Shown: positions 23,124-34,968 of the stretch, in pieces
Numbering within the stretch: the stretch's first letter is position 1
Layout of the letters: the number at the start of each line of letters is the position of its first letter
Origin: Chamaesiphon sp. 336R_metabinner_41
GTDB lineage: Bacteria > Cyanobacteriota > Cyanobacteriia > Cyanobacteriales > Chamaesiphonaceae
Direction of reading: 5' to 3'
NCBI GenBank assembly: GCA_025359915.1
Contig: JANYDE010000006.1
Span: 27,909 to 91,908 of the forward strand
Length of the DNA stretch: 64,000 nucleotides
The notes under the pieces: generated by a model
Database searches by the model: none
Told to the model about the DNA's origin: nothing
Seen by the model: the letters and a program-made list of their open reading frames with translations, nothing else
Program-made: the position numbers and the translations under genes

Positions 23124-23391
23124 GGATACAGTCCTAATTCAAATTTTTCAGGGTAAAGACTTCTAACTCTAGAAATCTGTCGGTTCGACAATTTACTCGA
23201 TTCTCCTACTCAAGCCGCCGTGTAAACTCAGCATCGCCGATATATGTACTAATTATTATCGCATATTAGCCGCAAGGAATTGCGGGGTAGGGGAGTGGGA
23301 GACTATCAATAATTAAGTCACTGTTCCCTTTCCCCTTCTTGCACTATTCGCCTAGCGTCTCCGTCAGGAGAAGTGTCTCCTTTCCCCTAAA

Positions 23392-24375
23392 TCAATACAT
23401 CATTTTTTTCTTCTTCTTTGAAGCTTGGGATTCTTTCTGCTTGTTTTTCTCATAATCTAATTCCTTGAGCTTACGGAGAATGCGACTAAAGTATTCTTGT
23501 AAGTAAGCCTCTAAAGTGCCAATTTCTTGTGGATCGATGCCAAAAATTTGGTATACTTCATCCATGTTAGCGGTTAGTGGCTTCCCTGTCGCTAAGACTT
23601 CGGTGAATGCTAATCGATCGGCTGAATTCCAGCTCCACTCAAAGAACCGCAGTGTTTGTCTCATCAGGCGAATGACTCCAATCGGGACGTTGGTAATCTT
23701 AGCTTCTTTGCCCGATTGACGTTCACAGAAACTAATAATTTCTTCACCAGTCCAAGCACGACTGCCGACAATTGGAAAACTACGATGATTAGTAGCTGTC
23801 ACTGATAAAGCTTTGACGGCAAATTTTGCCACATCCTGAGTATCCAGATAGGCAATCGGTGAAGATTCACCAGTCATCCAGACGGGCTGCCCTTCTAATG
23901 TCGGGATTGCATACTGTCCGATTAACCCTTGCATAAATCCAGCAGGGCGAAGAATCGTGTAGTTTAAGCCAGACTCAGCCAAAAATAACTCTGTACAACG
24001 CTTGATTTCCATCAACGGTACATTGGGATAATTCTCCGCACCGAGAATCGAGAAAAAAATAAATCGATCGATCTTAGCATCTACAGCCGCTTGAATCAGC
24101 GCAACCTGTCCTTCCCAATCCACGCGCTTAATACTGAGCGAATCCGTCGCTCTAGCTGTAGCCGCGTCAATCACTGCCGTTACACCTTCTAATGCAGGTG
24201 CCAAAGTACTAGGATTGCAGATATTTCCAACAACCAAATCAGCTCCCCATTCTTTGAGAAACGCTGCCTTCCGTACATTTCTAACTAGACAGCGAACCTG
24301 ATAGCCTTCATCTAAGGCTCGTCGTGCGATCTGTCTACCTAAGGTACCCGTGGCACCAACAATCAATAGTGTCAT
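23392..24375 (-). CDS. ycf39: NmrA/Ycf39-family NAD(P)-binding protein
   Basis: 327 aa; 'MTLLIVGATGTLGRQIARRALDEGYQVRCLVRNVRKAAFLKEWGADLVVGNI'. Confidence 0.85.
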   Translation of the reverse strand: MTLLIVGATGTLGRQIARRALDEGYQVRCLVRNVRKAAFLKEWGADLVVGNICNPSTLAPALEGVTAVIDAATARATDSLSIKRVDWEGQVALIQAAVDAKIDRFIFFSILGAENYPNVPLMEIKRCTELFLAESGLNYTILRPAGFMQGLIGQYAIPTLEGQPVWMTGESSPIAYLDTQDVAKFAVKALSVTATNHRSFPIVGSRAWTGEEIISFCERQSGKEAKITNVPIGVIRLMRQTLRFFEWSWNSADRLAFTEVLATGKPLTANMDEVYQIFGIDPQEIGTLEAYLQEYFSRILRKLKELDYEKNKQKESQASKKKKKMMY

Positions 24376-24519
24376 CTATAAAGAATAATTAAAAATTATT
24401 AAAGCTATTCCCTAGAATATTAGCAGAAAAATCTCATGTTTGTTAACAAAAATTCACAAAGGCGGGAGAAGGGGGAGGTAGAATAGGAGCTAATCTCAGA
24501 TCCCACACTCCATCGGGTA

Positions 24520-24627
24520 TTATTCTTCTTCGGGTCCTTGAATTTTGAGAAATAAGAATCCCAGGCTCAAACCCACTAGAATCAAGCTTGAAGATAAAAT
24601 TGCTGCGTTAAAAATTTCGCCAGCCAT
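24520..24627 (-). CDS. petM: Cytochrome b6f complex subunit 7 (PetM)
   Basis: 35-codon reverse-strand ORF MAGEIFNAAILSSSLILVGLSLGFLFLKIQGPEEE, single TM helix; below ORF-track cutoff. Confidence 0.9.
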   Translation of the reverse strand: MAGEIFNAAILSSSLILVGLSLGFLFLKIQGPEEE

Positions 24628-24790
24628 GACTGAAATACTCCTAAATATTTGTTAAATGACAGATTTATAGTTGCCAAGACGGTAAGAATTGGCCAACAGA
24701 TGGAGACCGATCTCCTTATTCTCTCACAAAACTGCCAGCCACTGGAGAAAGGGATGAGGGGGCAGTAAAAGGAGATCGCTGGAATCCTCA

Positions 24791-25309
24791 TCAGCTACTC
24801 CAGCGATCTGCTAAATCTGGTGAATTAGCCGGATGTTGTAAGCCACCTCGCCACATAATTACGCCATCTTCGCCATTGTCTTGATAGTATTTCTTCCTGC
24901 GTCCGACAGTTTGGAAGGCGTATTTCTCATAAAGATTGATCGCACCTTGATTGGAGGCGCGGACTTCTAGTGTAGCTCGTGCCATCTCAATTGTTCTAGC
25001 TCGATCGAGCAATGAAATAAGTAATAACTTGCCCAATCCTTGGCGTTGATACTGGGGATGGATTGCGAGTAAGGTGATGTGAGCCTCATCGAGAATCGCC
25101 CAGAAGCAGCCGAAACCAATCAGTCCATCTGTTGGATCTGACTGTAGACTTTTAGCGGCGGAAATACCTAGAAAGTGACTATTGTCATTGGTTAATTCGC
25201 GTCGATAACTATCGATCGACCACAATCCTCCAAAGCATAAGCGATCGAGCACCAAGATCGGCTCGATTTCATCAACAGATATTGAATCGACAGTTACATC
25301 TAAACCCAC
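24791..25309 (-). CDS. rimI: Ribosomal protein S18-alanine N-acetyltransferase-like GNAT
   Basis: 172 aa; 'LLAIHPQYQRQGLGKLLLISLLDRA', 'LEVRASNQGAINLYEKYAFQTVGRRKKYYQ'. Confidence 0.88.
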   Translation of the reverse strand: MGLDVTVDSISVDEIEPILVLDRLCFGGLWSIDSYRRELTNDNSHFLGISAAKSLQSDPTDGLIGFGCFWAILDEAHITLLAIHPQYQRQGLGKLLLISLLDRARTIEMARATLEVRASNQGAINLYEKYAFQTVGRRKKYYQDNGEDGVIMWRGGLQHPANSPDLADRWSS

Positions 25310-25384
25310 TTTAAATTAATTGATAATTGATAATTACTCCCTGGCGAGTGAATAATTACTTATTACTTATTACTTATTACCTAA

Positions 25385-27187
25385 TCAACCCAGTCCAAAT
25401 GCCTGATGAATGATTTTGAGTGCATCAATCCCTTGAGATTGAGCAACTACGCAACTAATCTTGATATCAGAAGTAGAAATCATTTGAATATTAATCCCCG
25501 CAGCAGCTAGCGAATTAAACATTTTGGCGGCAACGCCCGGTTTACCAATCATTCCAGCACCAACAATACTCACTTTGGCGATCGATTCATCGACAACGAC
25601 TTCTCCACAACCCAATTGGGTGGAAGCAGCTTCCAATACACGTTTAGCATCGGCGGCATCCGATTGGGCAATCGTACAGGCAATATCACGCATGGCGACA
25701 CCTACGACGATGCGAGTACGCTGGGATTGGACGATCGCATCTACGTTAATATTATGCGCTGCTAAGATCCCAAATAACTCGGCTGCCATGCCGGGACGAT
25801 CGGGAACTTGGAGTACTGCTAGTCTAGCTCGATCGAGATCGAGGGCAACTCCGCGTACTGCTGGTGCGGTGACAGCCTTGAGACTGCTCTCATCTGTTGC
25901 GGAGCTAGAAATCTCAAACTCCTGACATAGTGCGGCGATGGCTCGATCGCAATCAGTACTGGCAATTACACAACTTACCTTGATTTCAGAGGTAGAAATC
26001 ATCTGAATATTGACACCTGCATCTGCTAGAGTTTTGAACATCTGAGCGGCTACACCAGGTCTACCAATCATCCCCGCACCAACGATGCTCACCTTGGCAA
26101 TATCGCCGGCTACCAGCACGCGATCGTGGCTAGGATTAGAATTGTCATGCAGCACAGGCGAGATCGCTTCAGCGACCGCCTGGGCGCGTTCGGTAGCATG
26201 TTTGTTGACGGTAAAAGCAATGTCATTAGTATTGCCTTCGTGAATTGATTGGACGATCAAATCTACGTCGATATTTTCGGTTGCTAATGTCCCAAATAAT
26301 TGTCCAGCAATTCCGGCTCGATCGGGTACTTGGAGAATCGCAATTTTGGCTTGATTGATAGCAAATTCCACCGCATCGACTGGGCGGGCGATTTCCAATC
26401 CTGTCAGAGCGCGGGGTTGAGGAATTGGCGAAACTACCCAAGTACCTGGATCTTGCGTCCAACTCGATCGAACTACTAATGGTACACCGTAATTTTTGGC
26501 GATTTCGACAGCGCGGGGGTGCAATACTTTCGCTCCGAGACTGGCGAGTTCGAGCATTTCATCAGCGGTGATTTCGGTTAATAATTGAGCATTTGGTACG
26601 AGCCGAGGATCCGTAGTCAAAATACCTGGAACATCAGTATAAATTTCGCAAGCACTAGCTTTGAGTGCAGCGGCGAGGGCGACAGCGGAAGTATCCGAGC
26701 CACCTCTACCCAAAGTCGTAATATCTCGATCGTCATTAATGCTTACACCCTGAAATCCAGCCACCACAACGACTTTACCCTCTTTGAGATGGCGTTCGAT
26801 CCGATCGGGTGCAATCTCCAAAATGCGAGCGCGACTATGCTCTGCTTCAGTGACAATCCCAACTTGGGCACCTGTCAGCGAGATTGCAGGTTGTCCTAAT
26901 TCCTGAATGGCGATACTCAATAAGGCAATCGTCACCTGCTCACCCGTCGCCAGCAGCATATCCATTTCGCGGCGGGAAGGACGACTGGATAATTCATGTG
27001 CCAACTTGACTAGAGCATCAGTGGATTTACCCATCGCCGAGACGACTACTACTAAATCGTTTCCTGCTTTGACAGTCTCAACTATTCGCTGCGCAACTGC
27101 TTGAATCCTTTCTGCGGAACCAACGGATGTCCCCCCATATTTCTGTACGATTAACGCCATCGTTCTAATTTTTTCACCACAGTTCAC
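25385..27187 (-). CDS. lysC: Aspartate kinase with duplicated C-terminal ACT region
   Basis: 600 aa; '[20 protein letters not shown]', '[19 protein letters not shown]'; '[20 protein letters not shown]' occurs twice. Likely start [10 protein letters not shown]. Confidence 0.95.
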   Translation of the reverse strand: MNCGEKIRTMALIVQKYGGTSVGSAERIQAVAQRIVETVKAGNDLVVVVSAMGKSTDALVKLAHELSSRPSRREMDMLLATGEQVTIALLSIAIQELGQPAISLTGAQVGIVTEAEHSRARILEIAPDRIERHLKEGKVVVVAGFQGVSINDDRDITTLGRGGSDTSAVALAAALKASACEIYTDVPGILTTDPRLVPNAQLLTEITADEMLELASLGAKVLHPRAVEIAKNYGVPLVVRSSWTQDPGTWVVSPIPQPRALTGLEIARPVDAVEFAINQAKIAILQVPDRAGIAGQLFGTLATENIDVDLIVQSIHEGNTNDIAFTVNKHATERAQAVAEAISPVLHDNSNPSHDRVLVAGDIAKVSIVGAGMIGRPGVAAQMFKTLADAGVNIQMISTSEIKVSCVIASTDCDRAIAALCQEFEISSSATDESSLKAVTAPAVRGVALDLDRARLAVLQVPDRPGMAAELFGILAAHNINVDAIVQSQRTRIVVGVAMRDIACTIAQSDAADAKRVLEAASTQLGCGEVVVDESIAKVSIVGAGMIGKPGVAAKMFNSLAAAGINIQMISTSDIKISCVVAQSQGIDALKIIHQAFGLG

Positions 27188-27417
27188 TCCTCAATCCAAT
27201 TTAACCGATCGCATGACGATGTGGATAGCCTACACCAGCAACCTGTAAGAGGGTGTACTTGCAACAATCTAACTACAAAAAACACGCAGATAATCGAGTG
27301 AATAGACGATCGATATAGTACTAAATTTGGGTAATTTAACAGTAGGAGTGAGCATTAGGTCTAGCCATCATCTTACCAACCGACCTACCAAGACAGCGGT
27401 AACGCTATCGAAAATTT

Positions 27418-27897
27418 ATGTACAAAAAAGTTTTGCTCTGTGCATTGGCAATCCAATCATTCATTCTACCTGCGACAGCTAGCAGCGATGGGGGGAATGA
27501 CTTGACATCCGAGGATCTGACGACGATTGTGACTGAGGCTCAATCGTGGAAAGGTACCCGCTATCGATATGGCGGTAAAGACAAGAATGGGATTGATTGT
27601 TCCCACTTTGTCTATCAGGTATATAACCGTGTCTTTGAGGGATATGGCTATCGGATGGCAACTGAGTATCTACAGGATTCAACTTTTGCGCCGACTAAAT
27701 CGCCGCTGGTGGGGGATGTAATTGTCTTCCCTTCTGTCAGAGGCTTATCGGCACATGTCGGCATTCTCACGGACGTTGAGGGTACAAAATTTATCGGTGC
27801 GCAAAGTAGTACGGGAGTAAAAGAAACAAGCTTTGCACCTGGAACATATTGGGGTAAGCGTCCTTATAAAATTGTGTCATTACTACCAGATGAATAA
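27418..27897 (+). CDS. NlpC/P60-family secreted peptidase
   Basis: Signal peptide; 'YRYGGKDKNGIDCSHFVYQVY', 'SAHVGIL'. Confidence 0.85.
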   Translation: MYKKVLLCALAIQSFILPATASSDGGNDLTSEDLTTIVTEAQSWKGTRYRYGGKDKNGIDCSHFVYQVYNRVFEGYGYRMATEYLQDSTFAPTKSPLVGDVIVFPSVRGLSAHVGILTDVEGTKFIGAQSSTGVKETSFAPGTYWGKRPYKIVSLLPDE

Positions 27898-29497
27898 CCG
27901 TGATACGATCGAGCAATTACTAGAGATTGGGATTGCACTATCCGATTGTCTCGATTTAACCGAATTACTCGATCTAATTTTGACCAAGAGTAGAGAAATT
28001 ACCTGTAGCGATGCGGGTAGTGTATACTTGGTCGATCGCTCTCAGGCTGAACCTAAGTTAATTTTTAAGGCTGCTCAGACAGATTCTCTCCCTCATCTGG
28101 CGTTTGAGTTGACAACTATTCCGCTCAATCCTAAAAGTCTGGCGGGATATGTGGCGACGACAGGGGAAAGTCTAAATATTCCCGATGCTTATCAGATTCC
28201 TGCGGATGTTCCTTATCAGTTCGATCGACATTTCGATCTAGAATATGCTTATCGGACGGTATCGGTATTAGTATTACCGATGCAAAATCGCGATGGTGAG
28301 ACAATTGGTGTATTGCAATTGATCGATCGAAAACATTCGGCAGATCTTCAGATTACCCCAGAAAACGCCCTATCGATCGTTCAACCCTATTCAGAATGGG
28401 AACAGCAAATTATTCGCTCGTTGGCTTCTCAAGCTGCAATCTCGATCGAGCGCAATCAATTATTAGAAAGTATCGAGGATTTATTTGCCGGATTTGTGAC
28501 AGCATCGGTACAAGTGATCGAAAGTCGCGATCCGACGACGGCGGGACATTCCGAACGAGTGGCTAAATTGAGTGTAAGATTGAGTCAGGAAGTAAATAGT
28601 ATCGACACTGGAATATTGCGATCAATTCAATTTAGCGATCGACAATTACAAGAAATCCGTTATGCGGCTCTACTCCATGATTTTGGTAAAGTTAGTATCC
28701 CTGAAACCATCGTTCAAAAAGGGAAGAAACTCTATCCCCATCAACTTACCGAACTCAATCACCGTTTTAATTTGCTCAGGCGCACCTGGGAATTAGAAGC
28801 CACCCAACAGAAATTTAGTTACTTATTTAATTCCCCTCACAAACATCAGCATCAGTCAGACGATACTTGTCTACATTGCGGCTACTTGCAACAATTAGAT
28901 CTAGATCTGAAAACTAGAGTAGATAGATTGCAATCTTACTGGGAATTATTAAATCAACTCAACCAACCTAACGTTATTTCCACACCAGAATTCGCCGCAA
29001 AAATTGATACAGTAGTCGCAGATCTTCAGCAACTAGCGAAATATAATTATCTAGATCTTGACGGCAATTTTCGCCCCTTACTCACCACCGAAGAAATCGA
29101 ACAGCTATTAATTCCTAGAGGTACACTCACCACAGCAGAACGCTTAATTGTCGAATCACATGTCAGCCATACTTATGATTTTTTACGCAAAATTCCCTGG
29201 ACAAAACATCTCCAAAATGTCCCCCAAATTGCAGGTTCTCACCACGAGAAATTAGATGGAACAGGCTATCCCAATCGATTAACTGCTGCCGAAATTCCTG
29301 TTCAATCACAGATTATGGCGATCGCAGATATCTATGATGCTCTGACTGCAAGCGATCGACCATACAAGCCGAAATTACCACTTGATCGAACCTTATCAAT
29401 CCTACATCAAGAAGCCACCACAGGCAAGCTCAACAGCAATCTTTTGGCTCTATTTGAACAGCGTCAAGTTTACTCGGTCTTAAGCGATCTAAATTAG
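27890..29497 (+). CDS. GAF + HD-GYP domain protein
   Basis: Start reassigned to MNNRDTIEQLLEIG (overlaps nlpC stop). HD 'YAALLHDFGKVSIPE'; 'GSHHEKLDGTGYPNRL', 'ADIYDALTASDRPYK'. Confidence 0.9.
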   Translation: MNNRDTIEQLLEIGIALSDCLDLTELLDLILTKSREITCSDAGSVYLVDRSQAEPKLIFKAAQTDSLPHLAFELTTIPLNPKSLAGYVATTGESLNIPDAYQIPADVPYQFDRHFDLEYAYRTVSVLVLPMQNRDGETIGVLQLIDRKHSADLQITPENALSIVQPYSEWEQQIIRSLASQAAISIERNQLLESIEDLFAGFVTASVQVIESRDPTTAGHSERVAKLSVRLSQEVNSIDTGILRSIQFSDRQLQEIRYAALLHDFGKVSIPETIVQKGKKLYPHQLTELNHRFNLLRRTWELEATQQKFSYLFNSPHKHQHQSDDTCLHCGYLQQLDLDLKTRVDRLQSYWELLNQLNQPNVISTPEFAAKIDTVVADLQQLAKYNYLDLDGNFRPLLTTEEIEQLLIPRGTLTTAERLIVESHVSHTYDFLRKIPWTKHLQNVPQIAGSHHEKLDGTGYPNRLTAAEIPVQSQIMAIADIYDALTASDRPYKPKLPLDRTLSILHQEATTGKLNSNLLALFEQRQVYSVLSDLN

Positions 29498-29508
29498 ATA
29501 TTTCATAC

Positions 29509-29532
29509 CCCGACTTTTTTAAAAAAGTCGGG
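29509..29532. terminator. Palindrome CCCGACTTTTTTAAAAAAGTCGGG downstream of the HD-GYP gene
   Basis: Perfect 12-bp arms with no loop; related CCCCGATTTCTTT/GAAGAAGTCGGGG at about 34171-34199. Confidence 0.6.
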
Positions 29533-29693
29533 AATATAGCAGTAATGGTGAATAATATAGTGATTCTACTATTTTCGGAGATTCTTTTTTTTAACAACAG
29601 AGACGCAGAAGGCTCAGAGAAAGTCAAAGAGATTTATGTAGATCTAACAATGGGATTGCCATAATCAGAATATTAACATGATATCGATAACTG

Positions 29694-29942
29694 ATGATGA
29701 ATATAACGATCGATGAAATCAGACGCGATCCGATTAAGTATTTTGATAGAGTAGAAGCAGGTGAAACTCTAGTAATTATTAGAGCTGACAAACCTATCGC
29801 CGAGATTAAACCTATTGCTAGCAATAAAGAATTACGACCATTTGGTTTATGCGCTGGAGAATTTACAGTTCCAGATGATTTCGATGCACCGTTGACTGCT
29901 CTTGATGAAGATCGGTTATCAGATCGTCCTTTATTCCCATGA
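29694..29942 (+). CDS. Phd/YefM-type antitoxin (apparently orphan)
   Basis: 'MNITIDEIRRDPIKYFDRVEAGETLVIIRADKPIAEIKPI'; no toxin ORF follows. Confidence 0.75.
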   Translation: MMNITIDEIRRDPIKYFDRVEAGETLVIIRADKPIAEIKPIASNKELRPFGLCAGEFTVPDDFDAPLTALDEDRLSDRPLFP

Positions 29943-30224
29943 GCAGTTCACAATCGCTATTAAATGACAATCATGCTGCTTGACAAACTCTGATGTTAAA
30001 TCTCTAGCATTTAATACGGATATCGATTTCTTACCTTCACTATTTCTAGGATTTTGATGCCATTCTCCACGAGTTTCAATAATTCGGTCTGGTAAACCAT
30101 CAATTAATAATTGTGCTTTTTCTCCGAAATTAATTAGCTTATCTGTCCCGCCGCTCGATCCAACAAATATGGTATCTCCTGATGATAAATGAAAAATATC
30201 ATCAATTTTTATTTTAAATTTCAT
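29931..30224 (-). CDS. Hypothetical protein, tail-to-tail with antitoxin
   Basis: 97 aa from MKFKIKIDDIFHLSSGDTIFVGSSG; upstream extension translates a repeat. Confidence 0.5.
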   Translation of the reverse strand: MKFKIKIDDIFHLSSGDTIFVGSSGGTDKLINFGEKAQLLIDGLPDRIIETRGEWHQNPRNSEGKKSISVLNARDLTSEFVKQHDCHLIAIVNCSWE

Positions 30225-30282
30225 TTTTAGAATGTTATTGGTTTTCGCATCCAAGATATTCTGCGGGTGACATGAATATGTT

Positions 30283-30368
30283 GTAGGTTGGGTTGCGCTC
30301 AAGCAAAACCCAACATCAACACGCCAAAAACCTAGAAATGTTGGGTTTCATTCTTCAACCCAACCTAC
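30283..30368. repeat. GTAGGTTGGGTT...AACCCAACCTAC inverted-repeat element
   Basis: Same family as 13812-13880. Confidence 0.85.
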
Positions 30369-30528
30369 CATAAAAGATTTGTCCGTTAATTAGGATCTCT
30401 GTAGCCCTTCCGATGAATAGACAGGGCGAATTTTACTATAATATAGGCTAATATCCCGAAATACCAAGCAGTTAGAAGATCTTATCGATATCTCAATCGA
30501 TGAGCTAAGTCTCTATTTTAGTAATTAT

Positions 30529-33500
30529 ATGACAAGTGCATTTCTCTCGCGTCTCCATAGTCCAGAACGTCCTGTCATCGTCTTTGATGGCGCGATGGGT
30601 ACAAACCTTCAAGTCCAGAATCTCACGGCGGAGGACTTCGGTGGGGCTGAGTATGAAGGTTGTAATGAATATCTCGTCCATACGAAACCCGAAGCAGTAG
30701 CCATCGTACATCGGGATTTCTTGTCAGCGGGTGCGGATGTGATTGAGACGGATACTTTTGGTGGTACCTATCAAACATTGGCGGAATATGGATTAGAAGA
30801 AAAGGTTTATTATCTCAATAAGACTGCTGCTGAACTAGCCAAAAAATGTACGGCGGAATTTTCGACACCGGAAAAGCCTAGATTTGTTGCAGGATCGATC
30901 GGTCCTGGTACTAAGTTACCCTCGATCGGACATATCAGTTATGAGGAGCTAGAGCAAGCATACACCGAACAGGCTACGGGCTTGTACGACGGTGGTGTGG
31001 ATCTATTTTTGATTGAGACTTGTATGGATGTGCTGCAAATTAAGGCAGCAATCAGTGGACTCGAACGAGTGTTTAAGGATAAAGGTGTGCGGTTGCCAAT
31101 TATGGTGTCGGCGACATTTGAAAATCCCCAGGCGACGATGTTGTCTGGTAGTGATGTTGCGACATTATTAACGGCGTTGCAACCATTCCCGATCGACATT
31201 TTAGGACTAAATTGTGCGACTGGGCCAGATTTGATGGCTCCTCATATTAAGCATCTGTGCGAACAGTCTCCATTCGTGGTTTCTTGCGTGCCAAATGCCG
31301 GATTACCGGAAAATATCGGCGGACATGCTCACTATAAATTAACCCCTGTCGAACTCAAATTGGCGATGTATAAGTTCGTCGAAGATTGGGGTGTCCAAGT
31401 AATCGGTGGTTGCTGTGGTACACGTCCAGATCATATTAAAGCTTTAGCGGAAATTGGTGCGACTTTACAGGTTAAAGAACGGACTCCAGTATTTGAACCA
31501 GCGGCATCTTCATTGATGTCAATTCAGCCTTATCATCAGGATAACTCGTTCCTAATTATCGGCGAACGGTTGAATGCGAGTGGCTCGAAAAAGTGCCGCG
31601 ATTTATTAAACGAAGAAAATTGGGATGGGTTAGTTTCTCTCGCTAAATCCCAAGTTAAAGAAGGTGCCCACATTCTCGATGTCAACGTCGATTATGTCGG
31701 ACGGGATGGTGTTAAGGACATGCACGAGGTGGTTTCGCGTGTCGTGAATAACGTCAGTTTACCGCTAATGTTGGATTCCACTGAGTGGGAGAAAATGGAA
31801 GCTGGACTTAAAGTTGCTGGGGGTAAATGCTTACTCAACTCAACTAACTATGAAGATGGCGAAGAACGTTTCTATAAAGTATTGAAAATCGCCAAGAAAT
31901 ATGGTGCCGGAATCGTCATTGGGACGATCGATGAAGAAGGCATGGCACGCACCGCCGAACGAAAATTCTCGATCGCGCAACGTGCTTATCGGGCTGCTGT
32001 AGAATATGGTATCCCTGCTTATGAAGTATTCTTCGATCCTTTAGCACTGCCAATTTCAACCGGAATTGAAGAAGATCGGGAAAATGGTAAAGCCACCGTC
32101 GAATCAATTAAAATGATTCGCGATAATTTACCACAATGTCACGTTCTCCTGGGATTATCAAATATTTCCTTCGGTCTAAATCCGGCTGCGCGACAAGTAT
32201 TGAACTCGATGTTCTTGCATGAGTGTATGAATGCTGGCATGGATGCCGCAATTGTTAGTCCAAATAAAATTCTCCCTCTTGCTAAAATAACGCCCGAACA
32301 TCAAGAAATCTGTCGGAATCTGATTTACGATCGCCGTCAATTCGACGGTGATATTTGCACCTACGATCCGCTCGGTTTGCTCACCACCATGTTTGAAGGT
32401 GTCAGCACCAAACGTGACAAAGCCGAGGATGACAAACTTCCGCTCGAACAGAAACTAACCCGCCATATTATCGACGGCGAACGGGTGGGATTAGAAGCGA
32501 ATCTGATGAAAGCGATCGAGAAATATCCACCATTAGATGTAATCAACACCTATCTCCTCGACGGTATGAAAGTTGTCGGCGAACTGTTCGGTTCTGGACA
32601 AATGCAACTTCCCTTTGTTTTGCAATCTGCCGAAACAATGAAAGCCGCCGTTGCTTTACTCGAACCCCACATGGACAAAGCCGACGCAGGCGTGAGTAAT
32701 GCCAAAGGAAAATTCGTAATTGCCACCGTCAAAGGCGACGTACATGATATCGGTAAAAACCTCGTCGATATCATCCTCACCAACAACGGTTATGAAGTAA
32801 TCAACATGGGGATTAAACAATCCGTCGAAGCGATTATTCAAGCCTACGAAACCCACAAACCCGACTGTATCGCCATGAGCGGACTGCTAGTCAAATCCAC
32901 CGCCTTCATGAAAGATAATCTCGAAGCCTTCAACGAAAAAGGCATCACCATTCCGATTATCCTTGGCGGTGCTGCCCTCACCCCCAAATTTGTCTACAAT
33001 GACTGCCAAAATGCTTATAAAGGGCAGGTCATCTACGGCAAGGATGCTTTTGCCGATCTGAACTTTATGGACGCGCTCATGCCCGCCAAACAGGGCAACA
33101 AATGGGATGACACCCACGGCTTCCTCGATGAAAATGGCAAACCAATTAAAGTCGCCGCCGAGGTTGAAGCACCCAAAGAGCAAATCGAGAGTAACGAACC
33201 AGTTGTAATCGACACAGTGCGATCGGAAGCGGTAGGATTGGATATCGATCGGCCTACACCACCATTCTGGGGTACCAAAATCCTCAAAGATGAAATCGTC
33301 CTCGAAGATCTATTCTGGCACATGGATCTCCAAGCCCTGATCGCCGGACAATGGCAATTCCGCAAACCAAAGGATCAAACTCGCGAAGAATACGACGCAT
33401 TCCTCGCCGCTAAAGTCCATCCCATCCTCGCAGAATGGAAAGCCAAAATCCTCACCGGAGAATGGCTCGAACCCCAACTGATCTACGGCTACTTCCCCTG

Positions 33501-34074
33501 TACCGCCGAAGGTAACTCCGTCCACGTCTACGATCCCAGCGTCATCGAGCAAGGCTTAACCCCCCACACAGCCACCCCGCTCGTCACCTGGACATTCCCC
33601 CGCCAAAAATCCCTGCGTCGGCTCTGTCTGGCTGATTTCTTCCGCCCCCTCTCCGAGAATAAATTCGACGTATTCCCCATGCAAGCCGTAACCATGGGCG
33701 AAGTCGCCAGCGAAAAAGCCCAAGTGTTATTCAAAGCCGACAACTATGCCAACTATCTCTACTTTCACGGTATGGCTGTCCAAATGGCTGAAGGTTTAGC
33801 CGAATGGGGACACGCCCGCATCCGCAAGGAGTTGGGTTATGGCGATTTGGAGCCAGATAATATTCGCGATATGTTGGCGCAACGCTATCAGGGTTCGCGG
33901 TATAGTTTTGGCTATCCAGCTTGTCCGAACGTGGCGGATCAGTTCAAGCAGTTGGAGATTATGGGTGCCGAGCGGATGGGGATGACGATGGATGAGAGCG
34001 AGCAGCTCTATCCTGAGCAGTCTACGACTGCGTTGATTGTCTATCATCCGACGGCTAAGTACTTTAGTGCTTAG
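30529..34074 (+). CDS. metH: Cobalamin-dependent methionine synthase
   Basis: 1181 aa; '[10 protein letters not shown]', '[13 protein letters not shown]', B12-binding '[24 protein letters not shown]', activation domain ending '[16 protein letters not shown]'. Confidence 0.98.
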   Translation: MTSAFLSRLHSPERPVIVFDGAMGTNLQVQNLTAEDFGGAEYEGCNEYLVHTKPEAVAIVHRDFLSAGADVIETDTFGGTYQTLAEYGLEEKVYYLNKTAAELAKKCTAEFSTPEKPRFVAGSIGPGTKLPSIGHISYEELEQAYTEQATGLYDGGVDLFLIETCMDVLQIKAAISGLERVFKDKGVRLPIMVSATFENPQATMLSGSDVATLLTALQPFPIDILGLNCATGPDLMAPHIKHLCEQSPFVVSCVPNAGLPENIGGHAHYKLTPVELKLAMYKFVEDWGVQVIGGCCGTRPDHIKALAEIGATLQVKERTPVFEPAASSLMSIQPYHQDNSFLIIGERLNASGSKKCRDLLNEENWDGLVSLAKSQVKEGAHILDVNVDYVGRDGVKDMHEVVSRVVNNVSLPLMLDSTEWEKMEAGLKVAGGKCLLNSTNYEDGEERFYKVLKIAKKYGAGIVIGTIDEEGMARTAERKFSIAQRAYRAAVEYGIPAYEVFFDPLALPISTGIEEDRENGKATVESIKMIRDNLPQCHVLLGLSNISFGLNPAARQVLNSMFLHECMNAGMDAAIVSPNKILPLAKITPEHQEICRNLIYDRRQFDGDICTYDPLGLLTTMFEGVSTKRDKAEDDKLPLEQKLTRHIIDGERVGLEANLMKAIEKYPPLDVINTYLLDGMKVVGELFGSGQMQLPFVLQSAETMKAAVALLEPHMDKADAGVSNAKGKFVIATVKGDVHDIGKNLVDIILTNNGYEVINMGIKQSVEAIIQAYETHKPDCIAMSGLLVKSTAFMKDNLEAFNEKGITIPIILGGAALTPKFVYNDCQNAYKGQVIYGKDAFADLNFMDALMPAKQGNKWDDTHGFLDENGKPIKVAAEVEAPKEQIESNEPVVIDTVRSEAVGLDIDRPTPPFWGTKILKDEIVLEDLFWHMDLQALIAGQWQFRKPKDQTREEYDAFLAAKVHPILAEWKAKILTGEWLEPQLIYGYFPCTAEGNSVHVYDPSVIEQGLTPHTATPLVTWTFPRQKSLRRLCLADFFRPLSENKFDVFPMQAVTMGEVASEKAQVLFKADNYANYLYFHGMAVQMAEGLAEWGHARIRKELGYGDLEPDNIRDMLAQRYQGSRYSFGYPACPNVADQFKQLEIMGAERMGMTMDESEQLYPEQSTTALIVYHPTAKYFSA

Positions 34075-34106
34075 TTCCTACATCCGCATTTCAAGTTGTT
34101 GATTGC

Positions 34107-34139
34107 GTAGGGTGTGTTATCGCGACAGCGTAACGCACC
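34107..34139. repeat. GTAGGGTGTGTTA...GTAACGCACC intergenic repeat
   Basis: Also at 39339-39370 and, as an inverted pair, 62751-62824. Confidence 0.8.
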
Positions 34140-34271
34140 GATTTAATGTGGGTTAATTGGCTCACTTCTCTATCCCCGATTTCTTTGAAGAAGTCGGGGA
34201 TATTTATTAACTAAATTGGTAGTTTCGATAGGTTTTTCAGAAGAGACACATAGGAACAAGTATCCCTAAAA

Positions 34272-34487
34272 TCAAATCTCGATCGACTCTGTTGGTAGAT
34301 AATTAGATTTGTATAATAATCTTGCTTTACGTTGTTTAAGTAAGTCTGCATCTGCTAGTGCGATCGCTTCATCTAGCCGTAGATTGAATAAATCTAATAA
34401 CCGACAGGCTTCTCGCAACTTGGCGATCGATCTCGCTCTAGTCTCAGGATCGGGAATTTTAAATTGGTCGTTCATGACTAATTCCAA
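34272..34487 (-). CDS. Small hypothetical protein (overlaps next gene)
   Basis: 71 aa 'DPETRARSIAKLREACRLLDLFNLRLDEAIALADADLL'; 10-nt overlap with upstream ORF suggests coupling. Confidence 0.55.
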   Translation of the reverse strand: MELVMNDQFKIPDPETRARSIAKLREACRLLDLFNLRLDEAIALADADLLKQRKARLLYKSNYLPTESIEI

Positions 34488-34816
34488 TTACGTTGAATAT
34501 CTTGTAAACTAGCAACACTGGCATCCAGAGAGTTTCGACCACTCTCCATCGCACCATACAATAAATTTAACATATCGGTAGAGGCAGTTGGCTGAGATTG
34601 ATAGACTCTCAACAACAGGTTATACAATCGGGAGTATGAAGATAATAGCCGCTCTTTGATATTCTGGAGTTCTTCCAGTTCTGGCAGTGTTTCGGCTGTT
34701 TCGCCGATTTGCTCAAATAATCTAAACTCTATTGCCGTAGTATCATCGATGCACTCAATCAATCCGCGTTTCAGAGTAAAGATGTTTGTGAGTATGGTAT
34801 CTGGTAGTTTTGCCAC
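34478..34816 (-). CDS. Hypothetical helical protein
   Basis: 112 aa ORF partnered with 34272..34487. Confidence 0.6.
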   Translation of the reverse strand: MAKLPDTILTNIFTLKRGLIECIDDTTAIEFRLFEQIGETAETLPELEELQNIKERLLSSYSRLYNLLLRVYQSQPTASTDMLNLLYGAMESGRNSLDASVASLQDIQRNWN

Positions 34817-34881
34817 TGATGAATATGTTGACAGGGATGTTTCATCTGTTAATTTATCAGGTTTTGGATGTTAAAACATAT

Positions 34882-34917
34882 AAAATACCGATCGCATTGA
34901 AATGAGATCGGTATTTT
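34882..34917. terminator. Hairpin terminator AAAATACCGATC / GATCGGTATTTT
   Basis: 12-bp perfect stem with A/T-rich flanks between two minus-strand units. Confidence 0.75.
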
Positions 34918-34968
34918 ATTTATTTCAATAAGCCTGGTTCAATCCAAATATCAATAAAAAATATAGAC

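Noticed and set aside
25385-27187. Repeated ACT segments in aspartate kinase as a novel duplication
   Set aside because: Four-ACT-domain aspartate kinases are already known in cyanobacteria.
30369-30528. Possible cobalamin riboswitch upstream of metH
   Set aside because: No B12-box-like or other recognisable aptamer elements seen in the short leader; would need an Infernal/Rfam scan to exclude.
32361-33743. Minus-strand ORFs within metH (e.g. 32550..32786, 32887..33183, 33310..33552)
   Set aside because: Antisense to a conserved, intact metH reading frame; codon-bias artefacts.
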